Shown piece by piece: positions 50,367-60,291 of a DNA stretch of 64,000 nt (position 1 is the first letter of the stretch; each line of letters begins with the position of its first letter). The position numbers were made by a program, and so were the translations under genes. The notes beneath the pieces were generated by a model. That model ran no database searches. It was not told the origin of the DNA and worked only from the letters and a program-made list of their open reading frames with translations. The stretch is from Thermaurantimonas aggregans (GTDB lineage Bacteria; Bacteroidota; Bacteroidia; Flavobacteriales; Schleiferiaceae), in contig NZ_BHZE01000003.1 in the NCBI RefSeq assembly GCF_003851885.1, positions 124,001-188,000 of the forward strand, in the 5' to 3' direction.

Positions 50367-51935
50367 GTGATCAAGGAAGTTGAAATCAAATCGTTGCCGG
50401 CTCTGGCGTACAACGATGAGTTTGTAAAATCAGAAATATTAAAGCAACTAAAGGCAGAACCCGGTGAACTGACCGGCTATCGCACTTTGCGCTATTCGAT
50501 CGATGCACGTAGGTCACCGGTTCAGATCGTACAGCGAGTGCAGGTAGCACTCGACGAGCCCTTGCCAGCTGATGAGCTCACCCCTTTGATGTATAAAAAT
50601 GTGGGAGATGCGCAAAAGCGCGTGTTAATCGTGGGCTTAGGCCCGGCAGGCATGTTTGCTGCCCTCCGACTCATTGAGTTGGGCGTAAAACCCGTAGTGC
50701 TGGAGCGTGGATACGATGTGCGCACGCGTCGTCGTGATCTAAAAGCCGTAAACCGCGACCACATTGTAAATCCCGACAGCAACTACTGCTTTGGCGAAGG
50801 AGGAGCCGGTACCTACTCCGATGGAAAGCTCTACACGCGCTCCACTAAGCGCGGAGATGTGCGTCGCATCTATGATTTGCTGGTCCATCACGGCGCTAAT
50901 CCCTTTATCCGGGTTGATGCTCATCCACACATCGGTACCAATAAATTGCCTGGAGTAGTACAGGCCATTAGAGAACGCATCTTAGAACATGGCGGAGAGA
51001 TTTACTTTGGCACTCGGGTAGTTGATTTTGTTCTCCAGGGAGGCCGAGTGACCGGCGTGGTGACTCGCGATGGAGCAGTGATCGAAGGTGACGCTTTGAT
51101 CTTAGCTACAGGTCATTCAGCTCGCGACATTTTTGAATTGCTGCAACGAAAGCAAATTTCACTTGAGCTGAAACCCTTTGCCCTAGGCGTGCGCGTAGAG
51201 CATCCGCAGGCTCTGATTGACCATATTCAATATCACGGTATGGAGCGAGGCGAACATCTGCCGGCTGCCAGGTACAAACTGGTGCATCAGGTAGCAGGTA
51301 GAGGTGTTTACAGCTTCTGCATGTGTCCAGGTGGCTTTATCGTACCGGCTGCTACAGCTCAGGAAGAAATTGTGGTAAACGGTATGTCGCCCAGCAAACG
51401 CGACAGTAGGTTTGCCAATTCGGGGATTGTGGTCGAAATACTTCCGGACGACGTGGCTGAATTTAAAAAAGATGGTCCGCTAGCAGCTTTGCGCTTTCAG
51501 CAGATGGTGGAACGCCGAGTATGGGAGGCCGGCGGTAAAACGCAATCAGCACCTGCTCAAAGGCTTATCGATTTTATCAATGGTAAGGTGAGTACCTCGC
51601 TACCGGAGTGTTCGTATATACCCGGCCTCACGCCGGTAAATATGCACGAGGTGTTGCCCGAGTTTGTAAGCTTTCGGCTCAAGGAGGGTTTTAAAGCCTT
51701 TGGACGTAAGATGAAAGGCTACTTGAACGAAGAAGCTCAAATCGTGGCAACAGAGAGCCGCACTTCATCGCCGGTAAAAATTCCCAGAAATCCGGAAACA
51801 CTTATGCATCCGGAGGTAGGAGGACTGTTTCCGGCTGGTGAGGGCGGTGGCTATGCTGGTGGCATCGTTTCAGCGGCTATGGATGGCGAACGTGTGGCAG
51901 AAAAAGTTGTTGAATTTTTGCAAAAACTTCCATAG
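50367..51935 (+). CDS. FAD-dependent dehydrogenase-like protein, COG2509
   Basis: 522 residues from a GTG start at 50367. N-terminal 80 residues are a ferredoxin-like module (LRYSIDARRSPVQIVQRVQV); the FAD-binding Rossmann motif is LIVGLGPAGMFAAL (G90xG92xxG95), with FGEGGAGTYSDGKLYTRS, ILATGHSARDIFELL and the C-terminal GLFPAGEGGGYAGGIVSAAM. The family is widespread and uncharacterised. It lies 12 bases after porT and 6 before an NAD(P)-binding gene, so it is likely in one transcript with them. Confidence 0.88.
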   Translation: MIKEVEIKSLPALAYNDEFVKSEILKQLKAEPGELTGYRTLRYSIDARRSPVQIVQRVQVALDEPLPADELTPLMYKNVGDAQKRVLIVGLGPAGMFAALRLIELGVKPVVLERGYDVRTRRRDLKAVNRDHIVNPDSNYCFGEGGAGTYSDGKLYTRSTKRGDVRRIYDLLVHHGANPFIRVDAHPHIGTNKLPGVVQAIRERILEHGGEIYFGTRVVDFVLQGGRVTGVVTRDGAVIEGDALILATGHSARDIFELLQRKQISLELKPFALGVRVEHPQALIDHIQYHGMERGEHLPAARYKLVHQVAGRGVYSFCMCPGGFIVPAATAQEEIVVNGMSPSKRDSRFANSGIVVEILPDDVAEFKKDGPLAALRFQQMVERRVWEAGGKTQSAPAQRLIDFINGKVSTSLPECSYIPGLTPVNMHEVLPEFVSFRLKEGFKAFGRKMKGYLNEEAQIVATESRTSSPVKIPRNPETLMHPEVGGLFPAGEGGGYAGGIVSAAMDGERVAEKVVEFLQKLP

Positions 51936-51941
51936 ACACAT

Positions 51942-52583
51942 ATGCGTGCACTGGTAATAGGCGCTACCGGAGCTGTAGGCTCTGAGGTCATAAAAGGATT
52001 GTTGAATATTGAAGGCTGGAAATTCGTGCGCGTTTTAGCGCGACAAAAAGCTTCTATTGCGCATCCCAAACTTCAATGGCATGTGGGCGATTTGTTTTCT
52101 GACGAGTTTATTTCTACTCATTTAGAAGACATTACCCACATCTTTATGTGCATTGGCACTACGCGAAAGAAGACACCAGATCGAGAGACTTATCGCACCA
52201 TTGATTATGGTATTCCGGTGCGCACAGCCCAGCTGGCTGCTAATACCGATGTGTACCATATGCTGGTGGTATCGGCTATCGGTTCTAATCCCAAAAGCTG
52301 GATTTTCTATTCTAAGCTTAAAGGCGAGATGGAGCGCGATGTAGCATCTACTGCACTACCGAGAGTTGATTTCTTTAGGCCTTCAACCATTATCGGTCAG
52401 CGACCTGAGCGCCGACCTGCTGAAGAGTGGGCCATCAAAATAGATCGTTGGCTGGGTGGCTTAATCCCAAATACATACAGAGCTGTGCGGGCAGAGCAAA
52501 TCGCACGCGCTATGATTGACCGAGCTAAACTGACGGAAGAGGGGCGCTATTACGTCGAAAACGCTGAAATTTTAAAATATTGA
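51942..52583 (+). CDS. NAD(P)H-binding short-chain oxidoreductase-like protein (HTATIP2-like)
   Basis: 213 residues, Rossmann fold with GATGAVG (7-13), IFMCIGTTRKKTPDRETYRT, MLVVSAIGSNPKSWIFYSKL-KGEME (YxxxK: Y-S-K-L-K) and FFRPSTIIGQRPERR. Atypical SDR family; substrate unknown. 6 bases after the COG2509 gene. The 188 bases that follow hold no gene. Confidence 0.85.
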   Translation: MRALVIGATGAVGSEVIKGLLNIEGWKFVRVLARQKASIAHPKLQWHVGDLFSDEFISTHLEDITHIFMCIGTTRKKTPDRETYRTIDYGIPVRTAQLAANTDVYHMLVVSAIGSNPKSWIFYSKLKGEMERDVASTALPRVDFFRPSTIIGQRPERRPAEEWAIKIDRWLGGLIPNTYRAVRAEQIARAMIDRAKLTEEGRYYVENAEILKY

Positions 52584-52771
52584 CCAGTATGGTTCAAGTC
52601 AATGTGTGAGCATTCGACTATAACATTTTGATTTTCTGTGTTTTAAAAAAATCCTAGACCTCTGTTTTTTTGATTATTTCAGCCTAATAATTTTTATAAA
52701 GATTTTAAAAAGTTATTAAAGATTCTACATTAGCTGGTGTTTTACCTAAAGGATTTGCAAATTTTTAGTAA

Positions 52772-54244
52772 ATGGTAATCGCCACTTCTATCTTCTTGGC
52801 CCTTTGGGCTGGTATTGTGTTGTACTTCACTGTAATATCCCGTAAGAGCACTGGCAGCATTCGCGACTACGCCTTGGGCTCAATGATGTTTTCGCCGGTT
52901 TTTGTTGGGCTGAGTTTAGCTGCTGGCATGACGAGTGCTGCTACGTTTATCATCAATCCTGGGTTAATTGGTTATTACGGCATTAGCGGGGTAATCAGCT
53001 ATGCCATTTCTCTGCCGCTGGCTGCGCTGATTTCGCTTGTCATTCTAACCAGGAGGTTCAGAAAGGCGGGCAGTTCTACCAAGGCGCTATCGCTGGCGCA
53101 ATGGATGGGGCACATGTATCAATGCAGGGCAGTTTCTACATTGTTTGCCGTGCTGTCGCTTTTACTTATCACTTTTCTAGTGCTTATCACAGTTGGCCTT
53201 ACTAAGGTGCTCACATCGGCTTTGAAGGTAGATTACCGATATGTTTTATTAGGCATCACCGTATTTGTGTTTGGCTATATGGCCTTTGGCGGAGCTAATA
53301 CGATGGTGTATTCCAATGCCATACAGGCTGTACTGATGCTGGTAGTGGCCATCACGCTACTGGGCAGTGGCTGGAGCTATTTTTCAGAAGGGTTCTCGGG
53401 CTTTTTTGCAAAACTGAAAAGCATAGACCCTCGGCTGGTGCAGCCCACCAATCCTGAAAGTCCGTTGTTTCGCGATTATTTTGAGATCGTGGTAGCGCAA
53501 ATGATTGTTGGCGTAGCAATTATCTGCCAGCCTCACATCATCACAAAGTCTTTGTTGCTAAAAAGTGAAAGACAGGTAAAGCCCTACTTAGTAAGCGGAG
53601 TAGTAGTGCAAACGCTTTTTTTCCTCGTGGTAATTGCAGGGCTGTACGCCCGAATTGAATTTCCAGACCTCTCCCTAAATGGACAACCCATAAAACCGGA
53701 TGCGCTTATGAGCACCTTTGTGACGCATCACTTCCAGCCGGCTGTGGCAGTACTGGTGGTGTTTGGTCTGCTGGCAGCGGGTGTTTCTACGATCGAGTCG
53801 CTCATACAATCGCTTTCAACCACCATCACGGTCGATTTGTTGCAACCCCTTCTCTTACGCGAGGCGGACCAACATCAGGTGGTGCGGATAAATCGAGTGG
53901 TAATTTTCTTACTGGCAGTAGTGACGTTTTTCATCTCAAAACAACAGATCGAGCAACCCAATCTTTCGGTAGCCATGCTGGCGCAAAACGGTGTATATGC
54001 CTTTTTTGCCTCTGCCTTCTTTCCTGTGCTGATGGGCATTTTTGGCAAGCAAAAAGTACCTTCAGCCGCCCTTGCCTCAGCCGTAACAGCCATCGTTGTG
54101 CACTTTAGCGTGTACTATCTTCGCCTGACGCCTTATATGCAGGGAGCAGTTCGTAATCCTGCAATCCCGGCAGCTCTAGCTATCGTGAGTGCACTGCTTG
54201 TGGGTTGGGTAGTGTACCGTGTAAAGTCGAAAGAGGCAATCTAA
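52772..54244 (+). CDS. Sodium:solute symporter (SSS family)
   Basis: 490 residues, about 13 hydrophobic segments. SSS features: SPVFVGLSLAAGMTSAATFI near the N-terminus, ALSLAQWMGHMYQCRAVSTL, YMAFGGANTMVYSNAIQAVL (the sodium-symporter helix 5-6 region), and GVSTIESLIQSLSTTITVDL. Closest in layout to the PanF/PutP group; substrate not clear. No TAnnTTTG box was found in the 188-base spacer upstream. Confidence 0.88.
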   Translation: MVIATSIFLALWAGIVLYFTVISRKSTGSIRDYALGSMMFSPVFVGLSLAAGMTSAATFIINPGLIGYYGISGVISYAISLPLAALISLVILTRRFRKAGSSTKALSLAQWMGHMYQCRAVSTLFAVLSLLLITFLVLITVGLTKVLTSALKVDYRYVLLGITVFVFGYMAFGGANTMVYSNAIQAVLMLVVAITLLGSGWSYFSEGFSGFFAKLKSIDPRLVQPTNPESPLFRDYFEIVVAQMIVGVAIICQPHIITKSLLLKSERQVKPYLVSGVVVQTLFFLVVIAGLYARIEFPDLSLNGQPIKPDALMSTFVTHHFQPAVAVLVVFGLLAAGVSTIESLIQSLSTTITVDLLQPLLLREADQHQVVRINRVVIFLLAVVTFFISKQQIEQPNLSVAMLAQNGVYAFFASAFFPVLMGIFGKQKVPSAALASAVTAIVVHFSVYYLRLTPYMQGAVRNPAIPAALAIVSALLVGWVVYRVKSKEAI

Positions 54245-54343
54245 AGGGAAGAAGGATTCTTGGTGGAGCGTCTTTGTTTTTTAAATGGTTTTTATGTTGC
54301 TCTTGTATAGAGGTACAAGGCCTTCTCTGTGGAAATAGTGCAT

Positions 54344-54473
54344 GCGTGAGGTGCCTGGAGGGTGCCGGCGAAGCCGGCAGTGCGAAGCGAAGCGCAGCAC
54401 CGAGCGAACAGCGAGCCCGGAAGGGACCGACCCGAGCAGATGCCCTACAGGGCAACCTGCGAGGGACACGCCC
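54344..54473 (-). repeat. GC-rich structured intergenic element, copy 2
   Basis: Read on the minus strand it opens GGGCGTGTCCC (54473-54463) directly after a T-rich tract and closes CTCACGC (54350-54344), as does copy 1. Inside: hairpin GCAGGTTGCCC-TGTA-GGGCATCTGC, the box GGGTCGG, arginine-like GC-rich stems GTGCTGCGCTTCGCTTCGCAC and TGCCGGC-TTC-GCCGGCA. Stem sequences are unlike copy 1 but occupy the same places. It sits in the spacer downstream of recN (minus strand) and convergent to the symporter gene. A small hairpin (CTTGTA/TACAAG) follows at about 54301-54320. No credible protein is encoded. Confidence 0.7.
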
Positions 54474-54506
54474 AAATAAAAAATAAAAAAAAATTAATTC
54501 ATAAGA

Positions 54507-56162
54507 TCATCGGTAGGATTGAATGATCGATTTGGCATTAAGCAATGCAGAGTCTGTAATAGTGCTGCCACTGAGCAGTCGAGCGACTTCTTGCAGGTGT
54601 TCTTCGTCGCTGAGCTTTTTTAGGTTGGTTTGGAAGCGGCCGTTTACATCGCCTTTGTAAACGAGGTAATGATGGTGCGCAGCAGCGGCTATTTGAGGCA
54701 GGTGGGTGATGGCAATCACTTGAATATCGCTGCCGAGAGCGCGTAGCAGATGGGCAATCTTTTCGGCAGATGCGCCAGATACTCCCGTGTCGATCTCGTC
54801 GAACAGTATGGTGGGCAACGACTTCTTGCGGGCGAGTACAGACTTAATGGCCAACATCAGTCGAGAGAGCTCACCGCCGGAGGCGATTTGTCGTACTGGG
54901 GCCATTGGCATGCCGGGATTGGGGCTGAAGAGCATATCGACCGCATCAGTACCTGCAGTGGAGTAGGGGGCTGCAGAAAGCTGAATTGCAAACTGAGCGC
55001 TGGCGAAGTTGAGTTGCTTGAGCAACTCGCTGATTTCGCGTTCGAGGGCAGGTATTACAGCTTCTCGCGATTGCGTAAGTGCCTGGGCTGCCTGGTGAAG
55101 CTGCTCTTCTGCTTGAGCGATTAGTGCGTCGAGCTCTTGCCGGTACGACTGATGACTTTCGAAGGCGTGAATTTCTGCTTCGAACTGTTTTTGAAGGTCG
55201 AGCAGTTGGTCGCTGTCGTGGGTACGGTGCTTGTTACACAGGTGCATAAGCAGGTCGAAGCGCTGGCGCAATTGCTCGAGGTGGGCGGGATCGAGGTCGG
55301 CTGTAGCAGCCTGGTCGTCAAGGGTTGTGGCTATGTCTTTGATCTCTGGGACTAGGGCTTCCCAACGCTGATAGAGGTTTTCGTAAGTAGGGCTCAGGCG
55401 TGCCAAATGGCGCAGATCAGCCTCTACTCTTCGAAACTGGGAGAGTATTCCGACTTCGTCTTCGTAAATCAGGGAGCTTATCAGCTGAAGTCGGTTGAGG
55501 GTGTCTTCAGCGTTTTCGGCTAATTGGATTTCCTGTTCGAGTTTCCGAAGTTCGTCGGGTTTGATTTTAGCCGATTCCAACTCCTGGAGAAGAAATTTTT
55601 TATAGTCAATGTCGCGGTCGGTGCCTTCGGTGCGCAAGAGTTCTTCTTTGTCAGCCAAAAGTTTTTTGTAGCGCTGGTAGGCTGAATGATAGCTGTTAAT
55701 GTGAGCATCATTGTCGGCAAATCGGTCGAGCAACCGTAGCAGATACGACTGCTGCGTGAGTAAGAGGGTGTCGTGCTGCGAGTGAATGTCGATGAGGAAG
55801 CCAGCGAGTTCTTTTAAAGTTTGAAGATTGACAGGGGAGTCTTGCACAAAGGCGCGCGACTTGCCACCAGGCAGCAATTCGCGACGGATGATGAGGTGAT
55901 GGTCGTAGTCGAGATCGTTTTCGGCAAAAAAAGATTCCAGTCCATAGGGCTGAATGTCGAAGACGGCCTCAACGATGCACTTCTGATCGGGATTACCGGC
56001 TATATCTGCCGAAGCTCTGCTGCCTGATAGCAGGGAAAAGGCTGAGAGAATAACAGATTTACCGGCACCAGTTTCGCCGGTAAGGATGGTTAATCCGCTC
56101 TGAAAATCAATGGACAATCGGTCGATGAGGGCCAGATTTTGGATTTTCAGATGCCTAATCAT
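54507..56162 (-). CDS. recN: DNA repair protein RecN
   Basis: SMC-like ATPase for double-strand break repair. 551 residues: MIRHLKIQNLALIDRLSIDF, Walker A GETGAGKS (29-36), DIHSQHDTLLLTQQSYLLRL (Q-loop region), a central coiled-coil (about 150-370), the ABC signature ASGGELSRLMLAIKSVLA, Walker B PTILFDEIDTGVSG, and AITHLPQIAAAAHHHYLVYK. Normal length. It is last in the same-strand run guaA, LysM protein, recN, with a 6-base gap to the LysM gene. Confidence 0.96.
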   Translation of the reverse strand: MIRHLKIQNLALIDRLSIDFQSGLTILTGETGAGKSVILSAFSLLSGSRASADIAGNPDQKCIVEAVFDIQPYGLESFFAENDLDYDHHLIIRRELLPGGKSRAFVQDSPVNLQTLKELAGFLIDIHSQHDTLLLTQQSYLLRLLDRFADNDAHINSYHSAYQRYKKLLADKEELLRTEGTDRDIDYKKFLLQELESAKIKPDELRKLEQEIQLAENAEDTLNRLQLISSLIYEDEVGILSQFRRVEADLRHLARLSPTYENLYQRWEALVPEIKDIATTLDDQAATADLDPAHLEQLRQRFDLLMHLCNKHRTHDSDQLLDLQKQFEAEIHAFESHQSYRQELDALIAQAEEQLHQAAQALTQSREAVIPALEREISELLKQLNFASAQFAIQLSAAPYSTAGTDAVDMLFSPNPGMPMAPVRQIASGGELSRLMLAIKSVLARKKSLPTILFDEIDTGVSGASAEKIAHLLRALGSDIQVIAITHLPQIAAAAHHHYLVYKGDVNGRFQTNLKKLSDEEHLQEVARLLSGSTITDSALLNAKSIIQSYR

Positions 56163-56168
56163 GCCGTT

Positions 56169-58112
56169 TTACTGATTTTGTGTATTTGAACTGTTGAGGG
56201 GTACCATCTTGTAATTGCGTGCGGTGAGTATTTGAACTGCGTCGTTTTGAAAAACGCCTTTTCGTCGAGTTGACTTAATTTGAATAAATTCGGCTTTATA
56301 ATGCGAATCGGTGAGCGATTTCAGCAAATCATAGGTACTTTGATAAGCATAAAGCGTAATGTCGCTAGCCTCCAGTTTGTGCTGTAGAGCAATGGTTTCA
56401 GCAGCAGATTGCACTAGTGGATGTGTATAGTGCACGTAGCGTGGCGCAGCAATGAGAAAATTTACTTGATTTAAGTAACGCGGTTCGAGCAAAGGGTTGT
56501 CGAGTACCTTGCGGCTTATGACTAAAGTATTCGTCTTGTTGCGACGCATGCGGTCGATGAATTGAGAGGAGAGGTAGTTGTCTTCAGCAAAGAATACCAC
56601 CACTTTAGCTTCAGCTGCATCGGTTACCACATTGAGACCTTGTAGACCAGAGCTAAGGCGTACTTCACGTACAGTTTTGTTTGTCAGGTATTTTCGAAGT
56701 TGATCATTGAGCTGGTTGGCTTTGGGCTCTTTTTCGGAATAAATGAAGTATACTGGTTGGTTGCTGTAATAAGACTGTATGGCTATAGCAAGGGCGCGCA
56801 TCTCGAGTTCTTCGTTTTCCTGCATCCAAACAGAGCCTTCGGCTGAGCTGTTAAGGGTGCCAAAGGGAAGGATAACAGGTATCTTGCCGGCATCGGGGAA
56901 ATTTTCAAGAAATGATTTCGCTTGTTGTGGCACAAAGGGGCCAATCACGATATCGCTTCCACGCACACTGCTGGTAAGACCACTACAATCTGCAGCGCTT
57001 TCAGGTAATTCTATTACGGTAAGGGTAAATTGATATCCTTGTGCCGTGAGGTTTTCGAGTGCTGTACGAACGCCGAGGTAATAATCCATAGCTATAATGT
57101 CGGAGGGACGCAGGTCGCGTACGTCTGAATCGATATTTACCGGCAATATCAGCGAGATGCGCAAACGTCGCTTTCCTAGCAAGCCAAAGTAATTGACGTA
57201 CTCTACTGAGCTCGCGTCGGCTACCTCGGGTATGACGGAATCTTTAATTTCTACAAGGGCCGGACCTCCATTACCGGGTATTTTTATTGGGATGAGCAGG
57301 AGCATGCCTACTTTGAGCGGCATTTGTTTAAGTTCGGGATTGTATCGCTCGATGTCGTCAACTTTAATTCCGTATTTGCGCGCAAGGGCAGAAAGTGTTT
57401 CTCCCTCTTCGACGCGATGCATGGTAAAGCGGACAGAGTCGGCAGACGTCGAACCATTTTGTGCTTGAGAGGCTGTAATAGAAGACTTGCCATTTTTCGC
57501 TGGGGGAAGTACGCGCAGCAATTGTCCTGGTTTGATGATGCTGTCGCTTATTTGGTTGAAATTCAATAAATCAGCTACGCTTAGTTGATAGATACGCGCA
57601 ATGGAATAGAGCGATTCACCCGGCTTTACGCGGTGAAAGCCGGGTGGTGCTGATTCTTCAGCGACCCATTCGGGCAATTGAACGGGTGCGAGCTTGGGAT
57701 TCTTGGGTATAAGCAGCCTCATACCCGGGCGGATGACCTTATCTTTAATTTCAGTATTGTTGGCTTCGATTAAATCAATAGGAACGTTGAACTGACGGCT
57801 GATGCTGTACAGTGTTTGTCCTTCTTGTACAATGATTACATGAAAGCGGTTGGTGTCAATGGCCTCATCTTTTGGTGAGGCCGCAGCAGGTATCATCACT
57901 ACATCGCCGGCCTTGATGCCTTGGCGAGTTTCGGGATTGAATTTGTAAAAATCTTCAACTGAAATATTGTATTGGCGCGAAATGGAAAATACCGTTTCAC
58001 CCGGCTGTACGCGGTGAAATTTGAATGACTCTTGAGCGAAAACTTGTAAAGAAAGCAGCGTAAGTAAGAAAGTGAAAGTTTTAAGTTTCTTATTTATCTT
58101 TTTCCAATCCAT
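56169..58112 (-). CDS. Four-LysM protein with periplasmic-binding-protein-like domain
   Basis: 647 residues from ATG 58112 (MDWKKINKKLKTF); the frame is open to 58136 but that would overlap guaA. Signal peptide ends near LQVFAQ (about 27). Four LysM domains: about 31-75 (HRVQPGETVFSISRQYN), 90-134 (VQEGQTLYSISRQFN), 153-197 (HRVKPGESLYSIARIYQ) and 225-272 (HRVEEGETLSALARKYG). Residues about 310-640 look like a type 1 periplasmic-binding fold (RISLILPVNID, AMDYYLGVRTALENL, DIVIGPFVPQQAKSFLENF, KVVVFFAEDNY, TLYAYQSTYDLLKSL). Binds peptidoglycan; the second domain may sense a ligand or contact a synthase. No transporter genes adjoin. Confidence 0.85.
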   Translation of the reverse strand: MDWKKINKKLKTFTFLLTLLSLQVFAQESFKFHRVQPGETVFSISRQYNISVEDFYKFNPETRQGIKAGDVVMIPAAASPKDEAIDTNRFHVIIVQEGQTLYSISRQFNVPIDLIEANNTEIKDKVIRPGMRLLIPKNPKLAPVQLPEWVAEESAPPGFHRVKPGESLYSIARIYQLSVADLLNFNQISDSIIKPGQLLRVLPPAKNGKSSITASQAQNGSTSADSVRFTMHRVEEGETLSALARKYGIKVDDIERYNPELKQMPLKVGMLLLIPIKIPGNGGPALVEIKDSVIPEVADASSVEYVNYFGLLGKRRLRISLILPVNIDSDVRDLRPSDIIAMDYYLGVRTALENLTAQGYQFTLTVIELPESAADCSGLTSSVRGSDIVIGPFVPQQAKSFLENFPDAGKIPVILPFGTLNSSAEGSVWMQENEELEMRALAIAIQSYYSNQPVYFIYSEKEPKANQLNDQLRKYLTNKTVREVRLSSGLQGLNVVTDAAEAKVVVFFAEDNYLSSQFIDRMRRNKTNTLVISRKVLDNPLLEPRYLNQVNFLIAAPRYVHYTHPLVQSAAETIALQHKLEASDITLYAYQSTYDLLKSLTDSHYKAEFIQIKSTRRKGVFQNDAVQILTARNYKMVPLNSSNTQNQ

Positions 58113-58126
58113 TGTTGTACAAGCAA

Positions 58127-59656
58127 TTATTCCCATTCGATGGTTGCGGGTGGTTTAGAGCTGATGTCGTACACCACGCGATTAACTCCAGGAACGCGGT
58201 TGATGATTTGATTAGAAATCCTTGCCAAAAATTCGTACGGCAAATGCACCCAATCGGCAGTCATGCCGTCGGTAGAATGTACAGCGCGTAAGGCTACTAC
58301 GTATTCATAAGTGCGTTCGTCGCCCATAACGCCGACCGATCGGCTGTCGAGCAAAATGGCTCCTGCCTGCCATACGTGGTCGTAAAGTCGTTCTTCTTTG
58401 AGGCCATTTATAAAAATGTAGTCCGCTTCTTGTACCAGGGCCACTTTTTCAGGAGTCACTTCTCCCAAGATGCGAATGGCCAATCCTGGACCGGGAAAAG
58501 GATGGCGTCCTAAAAGTTCATCAGGTATGCCAAGGGCTGCACCAACTCTACGCACTTCGTCTTTAAAGAGCATTCGGAGCGGCTCTACCACTTTAAGCTT
58601 CATTACATCAGGCAAGCCACCAACATTGTGGTGCGACTTAATGGTGGAAGATGGACCAGCCACAGAGGCACTCTCGATTACATCTGGATAAATGGTGCCT
58701 TGTGCCAAGAAGCTGACATCTTCGATTTTATGCGCTTCTTCGTCAAAAACTTCGATAAACAGTCGGCCGATGATTTTGCGCTTTTGTTCAGGGTCGGTCA
58801 CACCGCGCAGGGCTTCGAGGAAGCGCTCAGAGGCATCCACACCCTTTACGTTTAGACCCATATCGCGGTATTGGTGAAGGACGTTTTGAAATTCGTTTTT
58901 TCGCAGCAAACCGTTGTTTACAAAGATGCAGTGTAGCTGATCGCCTATGGCTTCAGAAAGCAATACTGCAGTAACGGTGCTATCAACACCACCGGAGAGG
59001 CCTAAAACGACCTTTTCGACACCGATTTTTCGACGGAGACTTTCGATGCTAGATTGTATAAAAGATTCAGGAGTCCAGCTTTGGTCGCATCCACAAATGT
59101 TTACTACAAAGTTTTTCAGGAGTTCTTTGCCGTATTCGCTGTGATATACTTCTGGATGAAACTGAATGCCCCAGGCTTTCAAAACCGGAATTTCAAAAGC
59201 GGCATTTCGGATGTCTTCAGTGGAGGCGATGCACTCAAATCCTTCGGGCAGCTCATCGATGGTGTCGCCATGACTCATCCACACTTGTGATTTTTCGGGA
59301 ATTTTGTTCAGCAGCGGATTGTTTGGTTGAAGCACGTGAAGTTTTGCTCGACCGTATTCGCGTAGGCCGCTGGCCCCCACCTTGCCGCCGTGCATATGTG
59401 TGAGCAACTGTGCACCGTAACAAATGCCCAGCACAGGTATTTTACCTAGAAATGCAGATAAGTCAGGTTTTGGAGCATTGTGGTCGTTTACAGAAAATGG
59501 ACTACCCGAAAGGATTAATCCTCTGATATGAGCAATGTGTTTGGGAATGTGGTAGAAGGGATAAATTTCGCAGTAAACATTTAACTCACGAATTTTTCGG
59601 GCTATTAATTGTGTGTATTGAGATCCGAAATCTAAAATTAAGATCATGTCTTTCAT
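58127..59656 (-). CDS. guaA: GMP synthase (glutamine-hydrolysing)
   Basis: 509 residues: class I glutaminase ([20 protein letters not shown]; nucleophile C79 in [24 protein letters not shown]) and ATP-pyrophosphatase domain ([16 protein letters not shown]), ending with the dimerisation domain [16 protein letters not shown]. Makes GMP from XMP. Two ATGs are possible, 59656 and 59647; the promoter box at 59662-59669 leaves almost no leader for the first, so 59647 ([10 protein letters not shown]) may be the real start. LysM gene follows after 14 bases. Confidence 0.97.
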   Translation of the reverse strand: MKDMILILDFGSQYTQLIARKIRELNVYCEIYPFYHIPKHIAHIRGLILSGSPFSVNDHNAPKPDLSAFLGKIPVLGICYGAQLLTHMHGGKVGASGLREYGRAKLHVLQPNNPLLNKIPEKSQVWMSHGDTIDELPEGFECIASTEDIRNAAFEIPVLKAWGIQFHPEVYHSEYGKELLKNFVVNICGCDQSWTPESFIQSSIESLRRKIGVEKVVLGLSGGVDSTVTAVLLSEAIGDQLHCIFVNNGLLRKNEFQNVLHQYRDMGLNVKGVDASERFLEALRGVTDPEQKRKIIGRLFIEVFDEEAHKIEDVSFLAQGTIYPDVIESASVAGPSSTIKSHHNVGGLPDVMKLKVVEPLRMLFKDEVRRVGAALGIPDELLGRHPFPGPGLAIRILGEVTPEKVALVQEADYIFINGLKEERLYDHVWQAGAILLDSRSVGVMGDERTYEYVVALRAVHSTDGMTADWVHLPYEFLARISNQIINRVPGVNRVVYDISSKPPATIEWE

Positions 59657-59661
59657 GGGGC

Positions 59662-59669
59662 AAAGTTAG
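59662..59669 (-). promoter_or_regulatory. Putative -7 promoter box (TAACTTTG) of guaA
   Basis: Minus-strand TAACTTTG, full TAnnTTTG match, 5 bases upstream of the first guaA ATG and 14 upstream of the second. No TTG with right spacing. No purine riboswitch fits in so short a leader. Confidence 0.45.
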
Positions 59670-59731
59670 TCGCATGTGCATCGAAAAGATAATAAGATGC
59701 AACTTCGGTATGGAGATTTAGCGCTTCTTTT

Positions 59732-60268
59732 TCAGAATGAACCTAAAACAAATCCAATCGATAAAAAGGCTGAGTTGTAATTCTTAAGATTGCCAATAAG
59801 ATTAAAAGAATACCCAGCCTGTAGCTGAATATTGAATTTTTGAAAAGCTTCTAGATTGTAAAGCAAATTAGGTTCAATTCGCATTATGTTTCCATTGGTT
59901 ATATTTCGTACAGAATTGATCTCATCGATATTAGCATAAGCTCCAAAACCCAATCGTGCACCCGGTGCAAGTTTTTGATTTTGGCTTAATTCAAGAGTAG
60001 CGCCTCCAAAGATTCCACCGTATCCAAGTACAACGGTGTTGTTATTTCGTTGCGCTGTGCCACCATATCCAAAACCACCGATAAATCCATTGAGACCGAA
60101 AGCTGCACCTCCCATACCTCCATAAGCCAGTCCGGCACCGGCTCTACCAAAATTCATTATTTGCATATGAAAGCCTCCGAATCCCCCAGCATCATACTGA
60201 GCTGAAGATTTTAAGGCGTATAGACTGAAAATTAATGTACTGTAAAAAATTACTTGAATCTTTCTCAT
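59732..60268 (-). CDS. Glycine-rich secreted protein, probable outer-membrane barrel
   Basis: 178 residues, signal peptide to about 23 (LKSSAQ). N-terminal half is very glycine-rich (GRAGAGLAYGGMGGAAFGLN, GFIGGFGYGGTA), the C-terminal half has strand-like repeats with a terminal phenylalanine (SAFLSIGFVLGSF), as in small barrels. Family not recognised. Lies 23 bases after the esterase gene on the same strand. Confidence 0.6.
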   Translation of the reverse strand: MRKIQVIFYSTLIFSLYALKSSAQYDAGGFGGFHMQIMNFGRAGAGLAYGGMGGAAFGLNGFIGGFGYGGTAQRNNNTVVLGYGGIFGGATLELSQNQKLAPGARLGFGAYANIDEINSVRNITNGNIMRIEPNLLYNLEAFQKFNIQLQAGYSFNLIGNLKNYNSAFLSIGFVLGSF

Positions 60269-60291
60269 ATTAATTAGAATTTAGAGTTGCT

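Noticed and set aside
54180-54486. Open frames on both strands over element copy 2
   Set aside because: Same cause as copy 1: palindromic GC-rich DNA, no family resemblance, no start signal.
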